NCBI GenBank assembly: GCA_963974915.1
Contig: CAXBES010000010.1
Span: 62,001 to 126,000 of the forward strand
Origin: CAXBES01 sp963974915
GTDB lineage: Bacteria > Bacteroidota > Bacteroidia > Flavobacteriales > Flavobacteriaceae
Direction: 5' to 3'
DNA length: 64,000 nucleotides
In this document: piece after piece, positions 1-8,208 of the stretch
How positions within the stretch are numbered: the stretch's first letter is position 1
Layout of the letters: every line of letters begins with the position of its first letter
Translations under genes and position numbers: made by a program
The notes under the pieces: model-generated
Databases searched by the model: none
Seen by the model: the letters and a program-made list of their open reading frames with translations, nothing else
Told to the model about the DNA's origin: nothing

Positions 1-298
1 TCTCATCTCCGTCAACAACGTTTTTTAGTTGCTTTATATACTGATTTACTACGGTGGCGTTTACTTCACTCGTGGTTTCTTCTCCTGTGATCTCAACATA
101 AAGATTAAAATCTACTTTTCCTCTTACTAGAGACTTGGCGATCTTGTTCCTAATTTCAAGTTCCTTTTCTCTGTATGCCGAAGGGACGCGCGTATTGAGA
201 TCGAGATTCTTGCTGTTAAGCGATTTAATTTCTACTGTTATTTTTTTGGAGGGTAGTTGCACTACCGACTTGCCGTAGCCCGTCATTGATTGAATCAT
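1..298 (-). CDS. yicC: YicC/YloC family endoribonuclease, N-terminal part (runs off left edge)
   Basis: Reading leftward from an ATG at 298, the frame stays open to the window edge (99 codons). It opens with MIQSMTGYGKS, the signature start of the YicC/YloC family, followed by a KSLNSKNLDLNTRVP segment that also fits the family. YicC/YloC proteins are cytoplasmic oligomeric endoribonucleases linked to RNA turnover and stationary-phase survival. The C-terminal two thirds, including the catalytic DUF1732 part, lie outside the window. Identity is secure from the N-terminus; the intactness of the gene cannot be judged. Confidence 0.9.
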   Translation of the reverse strand, partial: MIQSMTGYGKSVVQLPSKKITVEIKSLNSKNLDLNTRVPSAYREKELEIRNKIAKSLVRGKVDFNLYVEITGEETTSEVNATVVNQYIKQLKNVVDGDE

Positions 299-368
299 AT
301 ACCTATTTTAGATTGGCAAAGGTAATCAATTTAGCAATGTCTCATTAATTGCGAAGTTCCGGAAAATG

Positions 369-1322
369 CTACGAAATAAAATCTAAAGCCCTTTTTTCAC
401 TATAATAAAGCTTATTTGTGATGTGAAAACCAACATGACCCCCATATTCAGGGGTTTCGAGATAGATGTTATTCGCTTTTGAAGCGATCTCGTACGGATA
501 GCATTCTGATGACAAAAATGAATCATTTTTCGCATTGAGAATAAGTACCGGAATCTTCACATTTGGTAAGAACTGAAGGCTACTGCTTTTTTCGTAATAT
601 TCGAAGGCATCTTCAAAGCCATGAGCGGGTGCGGTATAAATATTGTCGAAATCCAACAAACTCTTAATTTGTTTAAAATGGGTCGGATTCATTTTTTCCG
701 GAAACCTGGGCATTTTTCTTTTGTACTTTTTTTTAAGATCGTTTATAAAAGTTTTATTATACACCCAATTTTGAGGTTTTATAAGCGATTCAAGGGATCC
801 CTTTAATTTTAATGGAGAAGATATCGCGACGCCTTTTTTTATTTGCTTCGGAATGTTTTCTCGTTCTCCCAGATACTTCAGCACCAAATTTCCCCCTAAA
901 CTGAATCCAATAAGCGCAATTTCGTCGTAGCGATCTTTCTTCAGAATAAAATCAATTACAGAAACCAGATCGGTTGTTCTTCCCGAATTGTACGAGTGAT
1001 ACATTAAATTATCCTCGCCACTGCAACCACGGTGGTTCATAGCAGCCACATCCCATCCGTTTTCCTTTAAGATCTTACCCTGTCCTTTTATGTATACTCT
1101 TTGTGCGTTTCCTTCTAGACCGTGCAGCAGAATTGCAACTCTTTTAGATGTAGTCGTAGCAAACGACCAATCGATGTCTAAAAAATCATTATCAGGCAAT
1201 TGAATACGTTCCCGTTCCTGAATTAGTTTAGGAATTGGTCGCAGTTTTGCAGAATAGATCGTTGAGAAATGATTATTTCTGAATAAATACTTCGGATTGT
1301 GATCGCTTGTTACAAGAGGCAT
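369..1322 (-). CDS. YheT-like alpha/beta hydrolase
   Basis: A 317-residue alpha/beta-hydrolase of the YheT/ABHD1-3 type. Visible are the oxyanion-region LHGLEG (66-71), the nucleophile elbow GFSLGG with Ser141, the acid in NAKNDSF (Asp267) and the C-terminal histidine in GGHVGFH (His296), so the catalytic triad looks complete. The N-terminal NNHFSTIYS segment also fits this subfamily. No signal peptide is seen, so it is probably cytoplasmic or peripheral. Bacterial members are thought to be esterases of unknown natural substrate. It stands 70 bases from yicC on the same strand. Confidence 0.85.
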   Translation of the reverse strand: MPLVTSDHNPKYLFRNNHFSTIYSAKLRPIPKLIQERERIQLPDNDFLDIDWSFATTTSKRVAILLHGLEGNAQRVYIKGQGKILKENGWDVAAMNHRGCSGEDNLMYHSYNSGRTTDLVSVIDFILKKDRYDEIALIGFSLGGNLVLKYLGERENIPKQIKKGVAISSPLKLKGSLESLIKPQNWVYNKTFINDLKKKYKRKMPRFPEKMNPTHFKQIKSLLDFDNIYTAPAHGFEDAFEYYEKSSSLQFLPNVKIPVLILNAKNDSFLSSECYPYEIASKANNIYLETPEYGGHVGFHITNKLYYSEKRALDFIS

Positions 1323-1367
1323 TGAAGAATCGAAAAGTTTAACAAAATCTAAAGAATATTATTATGC

Positions 1368-1394
1368 TTGCATAACAAAAGTACTTTAAATTTG
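1368..1394 (+). promoter_or_regulatory. Candidate Bacteroidota-type promoter of the thioesterase gene
   Basis: TTG (1368-1370), a 16-base spacer, then TAAATTTG (1387-1394), matching the TTG / TAnnTTTG pattern of Bacteroidota sigma-70 promoters. The start codon at 1409 would give a leader of only about ten bases. Inferred from pattern only. Confidence 0.5.
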
Positions 1395-1408
1395 TAGAAA
1401 AATTTGAA

Positions 1409-1891
1409 ATGTATAAGAAAGAATTTGAGGTGTGTTGGAGTGATATTGATGCAAACCGTCATCTAGCGAATAGCGCATATATTAATTATATGAGTCATAC
1501 GCGCTTAAGCTATATGCTCGAGAATGGTTTCGGACAAGATAAAATGGTGGAATACAACATTGGACCGGTGGTTTTTTATGAGCATATGTACTACTTTAAG
1601 GAAGTGTTTCCGGGTAAGCCAATAAGTGTATCTCTTCAGCTAAAAGGCCTTTCGGAAGACGGCATGTATTTTTCATTTCTTCACAATTTTTACGATCATA
1701 ACGGAAAAAATATTGCTCGCTGTGAAATGATGGGAGGGTGGATAGATCTTAAGATCAGAAAACTGAGAGATTTACCCAATGAGTTATATGAGAATCTGAA
1801 CAAGTTATCAAAAACTGATGATTTTAGAGTTCTCACTAAAGAGGACACGAGAAAATTTGCCCAAGTACCTAACGATCTGGTTCCCGCCTAG
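1409..1891 (+). CDS. Acyl-CoA thioesterase, 4HBT hot-dog fold
   Basis: A 160-residue single hot-dog protein. The N-terminal FEVCWSDIDANRHLANSAY segment is the typical catalytic/acyl-CoA binding stretch of YbgC/FadM-like thioesterases (Asp14 near His18), followed by the central helix INYMSHTRLSYMLE. It should hydrolyse acyl-CoA or acyl-ACP thioesters in the cytoplasm; chain-length preference cannot be read. The gene is monocistronic, convergent with the NTF2-like gene three bases downstream and divergent from the hydrolase. Confidence 0.85.
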   Translation: MYKKEFEVCWSDIDANRHLANSAYINYMSHTRLSYMLENGFGQDKMVEYNIGPVVFYEHMYYFKEVFPGKPISVSLQLKGLSEDGMYFSFLHNFYDHNGKNIARCEMMGGWIDLKIRKLRDLPNELYENLNKLSKTDDFRVLTKEDTRKFAQVPNDLVPA

Positions 1892-1894
1892 ATA

Positions 1895-2257
1895 TTATTC
1901 GTTGGTGTCGTAGAAGAATTGTTCTTTTACGATTTTTCCATCTTTTACTTCGTACACGCCAATTTCAGACATAGTACCTCTTTGTCCGCTGGGCTTGTGC
2001 GTAGTATCCATAGTATGCCGAACACTAAACCAATTATCGGCAACCACGGGCTCACTCGTCTTGGCGCTATGTACTTCAAAATTCTCACACCACCATTCGC
2101 CTTTTTTAGCAATTTCGTTCATTCCTTTAGAAATCGGAAATTCTCCTCCGGGTTCAATACTTACAATGTTTGGACTGTACAATTCTTCATAACAACGCGC
2201 TTCTTGTCCGCTATTACACCAATTTACGAGGTTGTTTGCTATTTCTTCGGTTTTCAT
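1895..2257 (-). CDS. SnoaL/NTF2-like fold protein
   Basis: A 120-residue cone-shaped NTF2/SnoaL-like protein. The pattern is an N-terminal helix with LYSPNIVSIEP, a central KGEWWCENFEVHSAKTSEPVV and a C-terminal strand EIGVYEVKDGKIVKEQFFYD. The GKIVKEQFF ending is characteristic of SnoaL-like proteins. No signal peptide. Such proteins bind or turn over small molecules, but specificity cannot be inferred from sequence. Two other, secreted SnoaL-like proteins occur at 55.9 and 57.3 kb. Confidence 0.8.
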   Translation of the reverse strand: MKTEEIANNLVNWCNSGQEARCYEELYSPNIVSIEPGGEFPISKGMNEIAKKGEWWCENFEVHSAKTSEPVVADNWFSVRHTMDTTHKPSGQRGTMSEIGVYEVKDGKIVKEQFFYDTNE

Positions 2258-2358
2258 GAGTGAGGTGTTAAAATTAGGAGATTCAATATACGAATTTACG
2301 TTGTGAATTAATATGACCTTATTTCGTAAATTTTAGAGTCACTTTTAGCAGTGGTTTA

Positions 2359-3258
2359 TTATGCGCTGCGTAATTGTGTTTTTTTTCGAGTTGAGAGAAA
2401 AACACCTAGAAAAATAAGAGCTGCGGCACCAACCCTGATAGGCGTAATCGTATCGGCACCGGCTATTACTGCAAATACGGCTGCGATCAAGGGCTGTAAA
2501 TATATAAAAGCACCAATGGTTGACGGACTGAGTTGTTTTAACGCATAGATATTAAAGAGATAAGTAAGTACCGTTGTACCAACAACAACGAATGCAAGCT
2601 TCCAAATGGCATCAAAACTTAGCGAAGTCCATGCTACATCTGTAAATTCACTTATTCCAATGGGGAGATTCATAACGATGGCGAAAAGGAAAAACAGTTT
2701 CATTAATGTGATAGAACTGTATTTAGCGACTAAGGGTTTTACTATAATGAGATATACCGAATAGGAGGCTGCATTTACAATAAAAAGTAGATTCCCTAAC
2801 GGGATATTTGGAGCATTAGGTTGCGTTTTTACACCAAATAGAATAAGTAGGAGTGCGCCCAGCAGTCCGATACTAATTCCGATCGATTTTAACCAGGTAA
2901 TTCGTTCTCTCAGAAAAATAGCCGATAAAATTAATAACAGCACAGGAGCAAGAGTGATAACGACTGAACTATTTATAGGAGTTGAAAGGCTTAAGCCTTT
3001 AAAGAACATCAACATATTGAGTACCATTCCGAAGAACGCACATGCAATGATCCGCAACCAATCTTTACGCTCAATTTTTTCAGTAGGGTAGAAAATACTC
3101 AGGAGCCAGAAAATTACCCCGGCACCGGATACTCGCAGTAAAATGAAACCATAAGGTTCAATTATATCGGGCATTAATCCTTTTGCAATAGTATGGTTAA
3201 TACCATAAATAGTACTTGCTGCAGTTGCGGCCAACAAAGCCAGAATGCGTGGATTCAT
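2359..3258 (-). CDS. EamA/DMT-family transporter
   Basis: A 299-residue inner-membrane protein with about ten hydrophobic helices arranged as two five-helix EamA repeats (roughly 5-140 and 150-290). The repeat boundary helix carries the FFKGLSLSTPINSSVVITLAPVL-type sequence common in DMT transporters, and the second repeat ends in FIYLQPLIAAVFAVIAGADTI. It is probably an exporter of metabolites or amino acids; the substrate is unknown. It lies three bases downstream of the ArsC-like gene on the same strand, so the two are likely co-transcribed. Confidence 0.85.
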   Translation of the reverse strand: MNPRILALLAATAASTIYGINHTIAKGLMPDIIEPYGFILLRVSGAGVIFWLLSIFYPTEKIERKDWLRIIACAFFGMVLNMLMFFKGLSLSTPINSSVVITLAPVLLLILSAIFLRERITWLKSIGISIGLLGALLLILFGVKTQPNAPNIPLGNLLFIVNAASYSVYLIIVKPLVAKYSSITLMKLFFLFAIVMNLPIGISEFTDVAWTSLSFDAIWKLAFVVVGTTVLTYLFNIYALKQLSPSTIGAFIYLQPLIAAVFAVIAGADTITPIRVGAAALIFLGVFLSTRKKTQLRSA

Positions 3259-3261
3259 TCT

Positions 3262-3615
3262 TTATTTTTTGATGGATTCCTTGGCGGCTTCAACAGTTTT
3301 TTTACTGTTTCCTATAAAGATTTCATCATTATTAATGATTACGGGGCGTTTTAAAAATGTATAATGCTCTAGAATTAAATTTTTATAATCTTCATCTAAA
3401 AGTTCGGCTTCCTTTAAATTGCGACTTTTGTATAATTGCGCTCTCTTACTAAAAAGAGCTTCATAATTCCCTGCCAAATTATACATTTCTTCAAGTTCTT
3501 TCTCCGTAATACCCTGCACCTTAATGTCTTGTTTAATAAAAGACTGAGGTAAATCGAGATCGTTTAAAATTCTTTTACACGTATCGCAAGAAGATAAATA
3601 GTATGCCTTTTTCAT
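3262..3615 (-). CDS. ArsC/Spx-family thioredoxin-fold protein
   Basis: A 117-residue ArsC-family protein. A CDTC motif (Cys10, Cys13) sits after the first strand, and LKRPVIINND near residue 90 is the arginine-proline cis-loop typical of ArsC-like reductases. True arsenate reductases usually have a single active cysteine with three arginines, whereas a CxxC pair is also seen in Spx-like regulators and uncharacterised ArsC-like proteins. No arsenic genes neighbour it, so arsenate reduction is only one possibility. It lies 23 bases downstream of the DUF3298 lipoprotein gene. Confidence 0.75.
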   Translation of the reverse strand: MKKAYYLSSCDTCKRILNDLDLPQSFIKQDIKVQGITEKELEEMYNLAGNYEALFSKRAQLYKSRNLKEAELLDEDYKNLILEHYTFLKRPVIINNDEIFIGNSKKTVEAAKESIKK

Positions 3616-3638
3616 GATCTTTTATTTTGGTGAGAAGG

Positions 3639-4406
3639 TTAGTTATAAGGAAGTTCAAAGGTCAAAAAATCTTTGGCATCCTCCAAAGAAATCTTTACTT
3701 CTATGGGACCGGCGGCATAGCTTGCAATATCGTATTGATTGTAAAGCAGAATGATAGAATCCCGGGTAAAACCTAAAGTTTCGGGTAAGTAGAAGGTATC
3801 GTCTTCAAACCAAAAACCGGTAGAATTAACAGGGTCATTTTGTGGGATACTATTGGCTTCTTTGAACTTCTTTTCAGCGAAATTAGTAAAATCGTCAATG
3901 TTTTTAATAATTGCTTCGGAAGGGAATGTATCTCCCGTTTGAGGGTCTATATTTAAGAATGTAGTACTGCCATAGCCGTGAGCTCCACCTGTGTAGAGGT
4001 AATTTTTAAGCTCTATGGAAATAAGAGTTTCCGAGCTGTAGTTTTCTGAAACATTTATTTGTGCAAAATACTCGGCTGCCATATCGGGAAATTCGGCGCT
4101 GTGTAGCCTGTATGTTTTAATAAATACTTCGGAAGCTTCCGTAATGTTTTTTGCCTTAGACGATTCTTCATCAAAATTAAGGGATTCTATGATAAATTTC
4201 TGAATTCTCTTATTTATCCGTTCTGAAACTTCAGTCGTACCAATTGCCTCGACATAATTTATGGTAATTTCGGGACAAGCTACATTTCTACAAATATCCA
4301 ATGATTCTTCTGTAAAGGTTTCCGAAGAAAAAATTAAGGGAATTTCTTTTTTACAGCCTGTTAACACTGAAAAAAGAAGGAAAAAGGGCAAAATTTTGTT
4401 ATTCAT
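3639..4406 (-). CDS. DUF4163/DUF3298-type lipoprotein
   Basis: A 255-residue protein with a lipoprotein signal peptide (hydrophobic 5-16, lipobox LTGC with Cys18). The mature part follows the DUF4163-DUF3298 order seen in RsiV/PdaC C-termini: an N-terminal strand-rich segment (about 45-120), then ELKNYLYTGGAHGYGSTTFLNID, which is the DUF3298 hallmark. It is predicted to be anchored in the cell envelope facing the periplasm. No catalytic domain accompanies the DUF3298 module, so the function is unknown. It is first in a possible unit with the ArsC-like and DMT genes. Confidence 0.75.
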   Translation of the reverse strand: MNNKILPFFLLFSVLTGCKKEIPLIFSSETFTEESLDICRNVACPEITINYVEAIGTTEVSERINKRIQKFIIESLNFDEESSKAKNITEASEVFIKTYRLHSAEFPDMAAEYFAQINVSENYSSETLISIELKNYLYTGGAHGYGSTTFLNIDPQTGDTFPSEAIIKNIDDFTNFAEKKFKEANSIPQNDPVNSTGFWFEDDTFYLPETLGFTRDSIILLYNQYDIASYAAGPIEVKISLEDAKDFLTFELPYN

Positions 4407-4449
4407 TCGTTAAAAATACTACAGATTTAATAATAATACTTTAAACACT

Positions 4450-4457
4450 TACTTTTG
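4450..4457 (+). promoter_or_regulatory. Weak candidate -7 element upstream of metB
   Basis: TACTTTTG fits TAnnTTTG but lies 93 bases before the start codon and has no clear TTG at the expected spacing. Between it and the gene is TTGCAATTTGCAA (4490-4502), a near-palindrome that could be a binding site. Confidence 0.25.
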
Positions 4458-4550
4458 TTTCTAAAATTTTTAATGATTGAAATATCTCATTGCAATTTGC
4501 AACGTAAAATATAGGTATTTCAACACTTTAGTTTATAAAATATAGCATAT

Positions 4551-5693
4551 ATGAAATTCAATACAAAGACGATACACGGAGGGCAACACGATGTAGATCC
4601 GGCATATGGATCTGTAATGCCGCCTATTTACCAAACAAGTACATATTCTCAAAGCACGCCGGGAGGACACAAAGGGTTTGAATATTCAAGAAGTGGAAAT
4701 CCAACCCGTGCAGCTCTGGAAAGAGCTTTTGCCAGTTTAGAAAATGGGAACTACGGAATGGCATTTGGGAGTGGTCTTGCAGCCATCGATGCGGTTATAA
4801 AACTCTTAAAACCCGGTGATGAGGTTATTTCAACAAATGATCTTTACGGTGGATCTTACCGTTTGTTCACTAAGATCTATGAGGACTTTGGAATAAAGTT
4901 TCATTTTATTGGAATGGAGAATGCTGCCAATATTGAAGAATTTGTATCTAACAAAACAAAACTCATCTGGGTTGAAACTCCAACAAACCCAATGATGAAT
5001 ATTATCGATATAAAAGCTGCAGCGAATATCGCAAAGAAGCACAATTTATTACTTGCAGTAGATAATACCTTTGCCACGCCATACCTACAACAACCTTTGG
5101 ACTTAGGTGCAGATATCGTAATGCATAGTGCAACGAAATACTTAGGAGGTCATAGTGATGTTGTAATGGGAGCACTGGTTGTAAAAGACAAAGACCTTGC
5201 AGACAAATTGTACTTTATTCAAAATGCGAGTGGAGCTGTTTGCGGTCCGCAGGATAGTTTTTTAATGCTAAGAGGGCTTAAAACCTTACATGTGCGTATG
5301 CAGCGACATTGTGAAAACGGGAAACAAATTGCGCAATACCTAGCAAAGCACCCTAAAATTGAAAAAGTGTACTGGCCGGGATTTGATTCCCACCCAAACC
5401 ACGATATTGCCAAATCACAGATGAAGGATTATGGCGGGATGATCTCCTTTGTGACAAAAGGGAACGATTATAACGAAGCCATTAAGATAGTTGAGAATTT
5501 GAAGGTATTCACTTTAGCCGAAAGTTTAGGAGGCGTTGAAAGTCTTGCCGGTCATCCTGCGAGTATGACTCATGCCAGTATACCGAAGGAAGAAAGAGAA
5601 CGCACAGGTGTGGTAGATTCTTTAATTAGATTAAGCGTTGGGATTGAAGACATTGATGATCTAATTGCAGATTTGGAACAAGCCATAGGCTAG
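4551..5693 (+). CDS. metB: Cystathionine gamma-synthase / trans-sulfuration PLP enzyme
   Basis: A 380-residue Cys/Met-metabolism PLP enzyme of family-typical length. The N-terminus KTIHGGQHDVDPAYGSV and YSRSGNPTR, the ETPTNP motif (142-147), DNTFATPYLQ and the Schiff-base lysine in HSATKYLGGHSD (Lys196) are all present. It probably joins an activated homoserine to cysteine to make cystathionine in methionine synthesis. Cystathionine gamma-lyase or O-acetylhomoserine sulfhydrylase activity cannot be excluded from motifs alone. Monocistronic; followed by a strong terminator. Confidence 0.85.
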   Translation: MKFNTKTIHGGQHDVDPAYGSVMPPIYQTSTYSQSTPGGHKGFEYSRSGNPTRAALERAFASLENGNYGMAFGSGLAAIDAVIKLLKPGDEVISTNDLYGGSYRLFTKIYEDFGIKFHFIGMENAANIEEFVSNKTKLIWVETPTNPMMNIIDIKAAANIAKKHNLLLAVDNTFATPYLQQPLDLGADIVMHSATKYLGGHSDVVMGALVVKDKDLADKLYFIQNASGAVCGPQDSFLMLRGLKTLHVRMQRHCENGKQIAQYLAKHPKIEKVYWPGFDSHPNHDIAKSQMKDYGGMISFVTKGNDYNEAIKIVENLKVFTLAESLGGVESLAGHPASMTHASIPKEERERTGVVDSLIRLSVGIEDIDDLIADLEQAIG

Positions 5694-5710
5694 ATTGGCG
5701 CTCATTGAAT

Positions 5711-5744
5711 AAAAAAAGCCTCCAAAAGATGGAGGCTTTTTTAT
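5711..5744. terminator. Bidirectional intrinsic terminator after metB
   Basis: GCCTCCA (5718-5724), loop AAAGA, TGGAGGC (5730-5736), with an A-run before and a T-run after. It lies between the convergent metB and outer-membrane protein genes and should work in both directions. Confidence 0.9.
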
Positions 5745-5759
5745 TTAATCGTTTATAGG

Positions 5760-6581
5760 TTAATCTAAATAGACCACATATCCTATGTTTAACCAGTAGA
5801 TCCAGTCGTTCGCTTTGTTTTCGGGAACCGGTACTCCGTTCCCTTCTCCCAGCACTTGTTGATTATTTTGTATGGTTGGATTTAGACCATCTACCCAATC
5901 GGAAAAGTAATATTGCCATCTACTGTCGATCAAAAGATCGGTTAGCGGTGTAAGTTTATATCGAATTCCCACACTGGCAACTACGCCCCATGTAGAGTCG
6001 GGTTCTTGTTGAAAACCATTAAAATACTTATCTGGTGTTGTAAAACTGGTATTTACTGCTCCCAGATCTGAAGTAACTTCCGGATTATAATTAACCCAAT
6101 GAATTCCGAGACTAATAAAAGGTGAAATTTTAAAAGCGCCTGCAGAGAAGTCTCTAATACTTAATGGAAAATATTCGAGTTGTGACCCTATGTCAAAAAC
6201 AGTCGATGAACCGGACATTGCTCTTAACTGATCTGCAGTAATAGATGTTCTATCCGGATCAACCCACTTTCCGAAGTGATCTAACCTGGTTTTATGAAAA
6301 TCTATCTCATTTCTAATTTTGAAGTGATCGTTGAAGTAAGTATCTCGGGTATAACAATTACAATCGGCTCGATATGAAAAATTGATATAATGTATAATAC
6401 CTACCCCATATCCAACATTTCCGGAGTTGGTTTCGAAGTCATTACGCACACCAAAATCTGAATAAAAAGCAACAGGACCGGTAATAAGTCCAACTTCGTG
6501 GGAGAAGCCAAATTGGCTATATACATCCTGTTTTGCTGCAACAAGAAGTAAAAATACCAATAGCAAATTTCTGGTATTCAT
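5760..6581 (-). CDS. Putative outer-membrane beta-barrel protein, flavobacterial family
   Basis: A 273-residue protein with a Sec signal peptide (about 1-22, ending VYSQ). The mature part is rich in alternating aromatic/glycine strands (HEVGLITGPVAFYSDFG, GYGVGIIHYINFSYR, ISPFISLGIHWVNY, VVASVGIRYKLTPLTDLLIDSRWQYYFSDW) and ends in an aromatic-rich strand WLNIGYVVYLD, as outer-membrane barrels do. It resembles the flavobacterial family labelled THC0290_0291 in public annotations, from memory only. The next gene, divergently read, is gdhA, but no functional link is evident. Function unknown. Confidence 0.65.
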   Translation of the reverse strand: MNTRNLLLVFLLLVAAKQDVYSQFGFSHEVGLITGPVAFYSDFGVRNDFETNSGNVGYGVGIIHYINFSYRADCNCYTRDTYFNDHFKIRNEIDFHKTRLDHFGKWVDPDRTSITADQLRAMSGSSTVFDIGSQLEYFPLSIRDFSAGAFKISPFISLGIHWVNYNPEVTSDLGAVNTSFTTPDKYFNGFQQEPDSTWGVVASVGIRYKLTPLTDLLIDSRWQYYFSDWVDGLNPTIQNNQQVLGEGNGVPVPENKANDWIYWLNIGYVVYLD

Positions 6582-6609
6582 TGTAAATTAGGTTTAGATT
6601 GAGACGTAA

Positions 6610-6617
6610 CAAATATA
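6610..6617 (-). promoter_or_regulatory. Candidate -7 element for the outer-membrane protein gene
   Basis: Read leftward this is TATATTTG, about 28 bases before the start codon at 6581. No convincing -33 TTG is seen. Confidence 0.35.
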
Positions 6618-6679
6618 TAAAAACATATGAAACACCGAAATTTATTGTTCATATTTAGCTTATTTGTAAAATTTTAGCA

Positions 6680-6707
6680 TTGTTTTTTTACATAAAACTT
6701 ATATTTG
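6680..6707 (+). promoter_or_regulatory. Promoter of gdhA
   Basis: TTG (6680-6682), 17-base spacer, TATATTTG (6700-6707): an exact match to the Bacteroidota promoter pattern. Transcription should start a few bases after 6707, just before the palindrome at 6721-6732. Confidence 0.7.
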
Positions 6708-6720
6708 CTCTTTAATTAAC

Positions 6721-6732
6721 GAAAACGTTTTC
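6721..6732. promoter_or_regulatory. Perfect 12-bp palindrome in the gdhA leader
   Basis: GAAAACGTTTTC is a perfect inverted repeat with the central CG typical of LacI/GalR-type operators. It lies about 14 bases after the -7 element and 16 bases before the start codon, a position suited to repression. Operator function is inferred. Confidence 0.45.
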
Positions 6733-6748
6733 AATAAATTATTTATAG

Positions 6749-8092
6749 ATGAAACAAAGCATAAAAGACTTCATTGCGAGTGTTGAGAAAAGTAACCCTA
6801 ATGAACCAGAATTCATGCAAGCTGTAACAGAAGTTGCTGAAACTGTAATTCCTTTTATAGAGGAGAATGAAAGGTATCAAAACAAGAAGTTGCTAGAGCG
6901 AATGGTTGAGCCAGAGCGTACTATTTTATTTCGTGTAGCGTGGACAGATGATTCTGGAGAAATTCAGGTGAACAGAGGATATAGAGTTGAATTTAATTCG
7001 GCTATTGGTCCATATAAAGGAGGATTGCGTTTTCACCCAAGTGTAAATTTGAGCATTCTGAAATTCTTAGGATTCGAGCAAACATTTAAAAACAGCTTGA
7101 CAACACTGCCAATGGGTGGTGGTAAAGGAGGTTCCGATTTTGATCCTAAAGGAAAGAGTGATGCCGAAGTAATGCGTTTTTGTCAAAGTTTTATGACAGA
7201 ACTTGCGAGACATATTGGGCCAAATACCGATGTACCGGCAGGTGATATTGGTGTTGGAGGTCGTGAAATTGGTTATCTGTTTGGACAGTATAAACGTCTT
7301 AGAAATGAGTTTACAGGAGTGCTTACGGGTAAGGGACGTTCTTATGGAGGTTCTTTGATCCGACCTGAAGCGACCGGTTACGGGAATGTCTATTTTGCCA
7401 AGAATATGCTTGCAACCAAAGGAGAAACCTTTAAAGGTAAAACTGTTGTTATTTCAGGATCCGGGAATGTAGCTCAGTTCGCTGCACAAAAGGCGATGGA
7501 GTTTGGAGGAAAAGTGGTTACTTTTTCCGATTCTTCCGGATATATTTATGATGAAGAAGGAATAACTGCAGAGAAACTGGCTTTCGTTATGGAATTAAAG
7601 AATGAAAAGCGCGGGAGAATAAAAGAGTATGTTGATAGATATCCTTCTGCTACTTATGTTGAAGGAGCACGACCCTGGAGCGTTAAGTGTGATATCGCCT
7701 TACCATGTGCGACTCAAAACGAATTAAACGAAGAAGAAGCTAAAACGTTGATAAGCAATGGGTGTATGTGTGTTGGAGAAGGTGCAAATATGCCCTGTAC
7801 TCCTGAAGCAATTGCTGTTTTTCAAGATGCAAAGATACTTTTCTCCCCGGGAAAAGCTTCTAACGCCGGAGGGGTTGCTACTTCAGGTTTGGAAATGTCA
7901 CAAAACTCTTTACGTTTAAACTGGACTGCGAAGGAAGTAGATGAAAAGTTACATAATATTATGAATGATATTCATGCAGCCTGTGTAACCTACGGAAAAG
8001 ATGGTGACGGTTATGTAGATTATGTAAAAGGTGCGAATGTTGCCGGTTTCGTAAAAGTAGCCGAGGCAATGTTAGCACAAGGAGTGGTTTAA
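6749..8092 (+). CDS. gdhA: NADP-type glutamate dehydrogenase
   Basis: A 447-residue hexameric-type (about 50 kDa) glutamate dehydrogenase. Motifs present are GPYKGGLRFHPSVN with the substrate lysines, the catalytic-lysine loop PMGGGKGGSDFDPKG, PAGDIGVGGREIGYLFG, and the nucleotide-binding GSGNVAQFAA. It interconverts 2-oxoglutarate plus ammonium and glutamate in the cytoplasm. NADP preference is suggested by resemblance to the GdhA class but is not proved. Monocistronic, with its own promoter, palindrome and terminator. Confidence 0.95.
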   Translation: MKQSIKDFIASVEKSNPNEPEFMQAVTEVAETVIPFIEENERYQNKKLLERMVEPERTILFRVAWTDDSGEIQVNRGYRVEFNSAIGPYKGGLRFHPSVNLSILKFLGFEQTFKNSLTTLPMGGGKGGSDFDPKGKSDAEVMRFCQSFMTELARHIGPNTDVPAGDIGVGGREIGYLFGQYKRLRNEFTGVLTGKGRSYGGSLIRPEATGYGNVYFAKNMLATKGETFKGKTVVISGSGNVAQFAAQKAMEFGGKVVTFSDSSGYIYDEEGITAEKLAFVMELKNEKRGRIKEYVDRYPSATYVEGARPWSVKCDIALPCATQNELNEEEAKTLISNGCMCVGEGANMPCTPEAIAVFQDAKILFSPGKASNAGGVATSGLEMSQNSLRLNWTAKEVDEKLHNIMNDIHAACVTYGKDGDGYVDYVKGANVAGFVKVAEAMLAQGVV

Positions 8093-8113
8093 TCACTTAT
8101 ATTTAATACAGTA

Positions 8114-8153
8114 GAAAAGGTTGCCTTTATCTAGGCGACCTTTTCCATTTTTT
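8114..8153 (+). terminator. Intrinsic terminator of gdhA
   Basis: GAAAAGGTTGCC (8114-8125), eight-base loop, GGCGACCTTTTC (8134-8145), then a T-rich tail. The stem is 12 pairs with one wobble. Confidence 0.85.
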
Positions 8154-8208
8154 ACGGCAATAAATACTAATTTAGCGTGTTATATTCCTGAATAAGAATT
8201 ACTAGTTT

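Noticed and set aside
3262..3615. Arsenate reductase linked to an arsenic operon
   Set aside because: Only the fold supports it; CxxC instead of the single-Cys signature and no ars genes adjacent. The DUF6428 gene at the far right end is 60 kb away.
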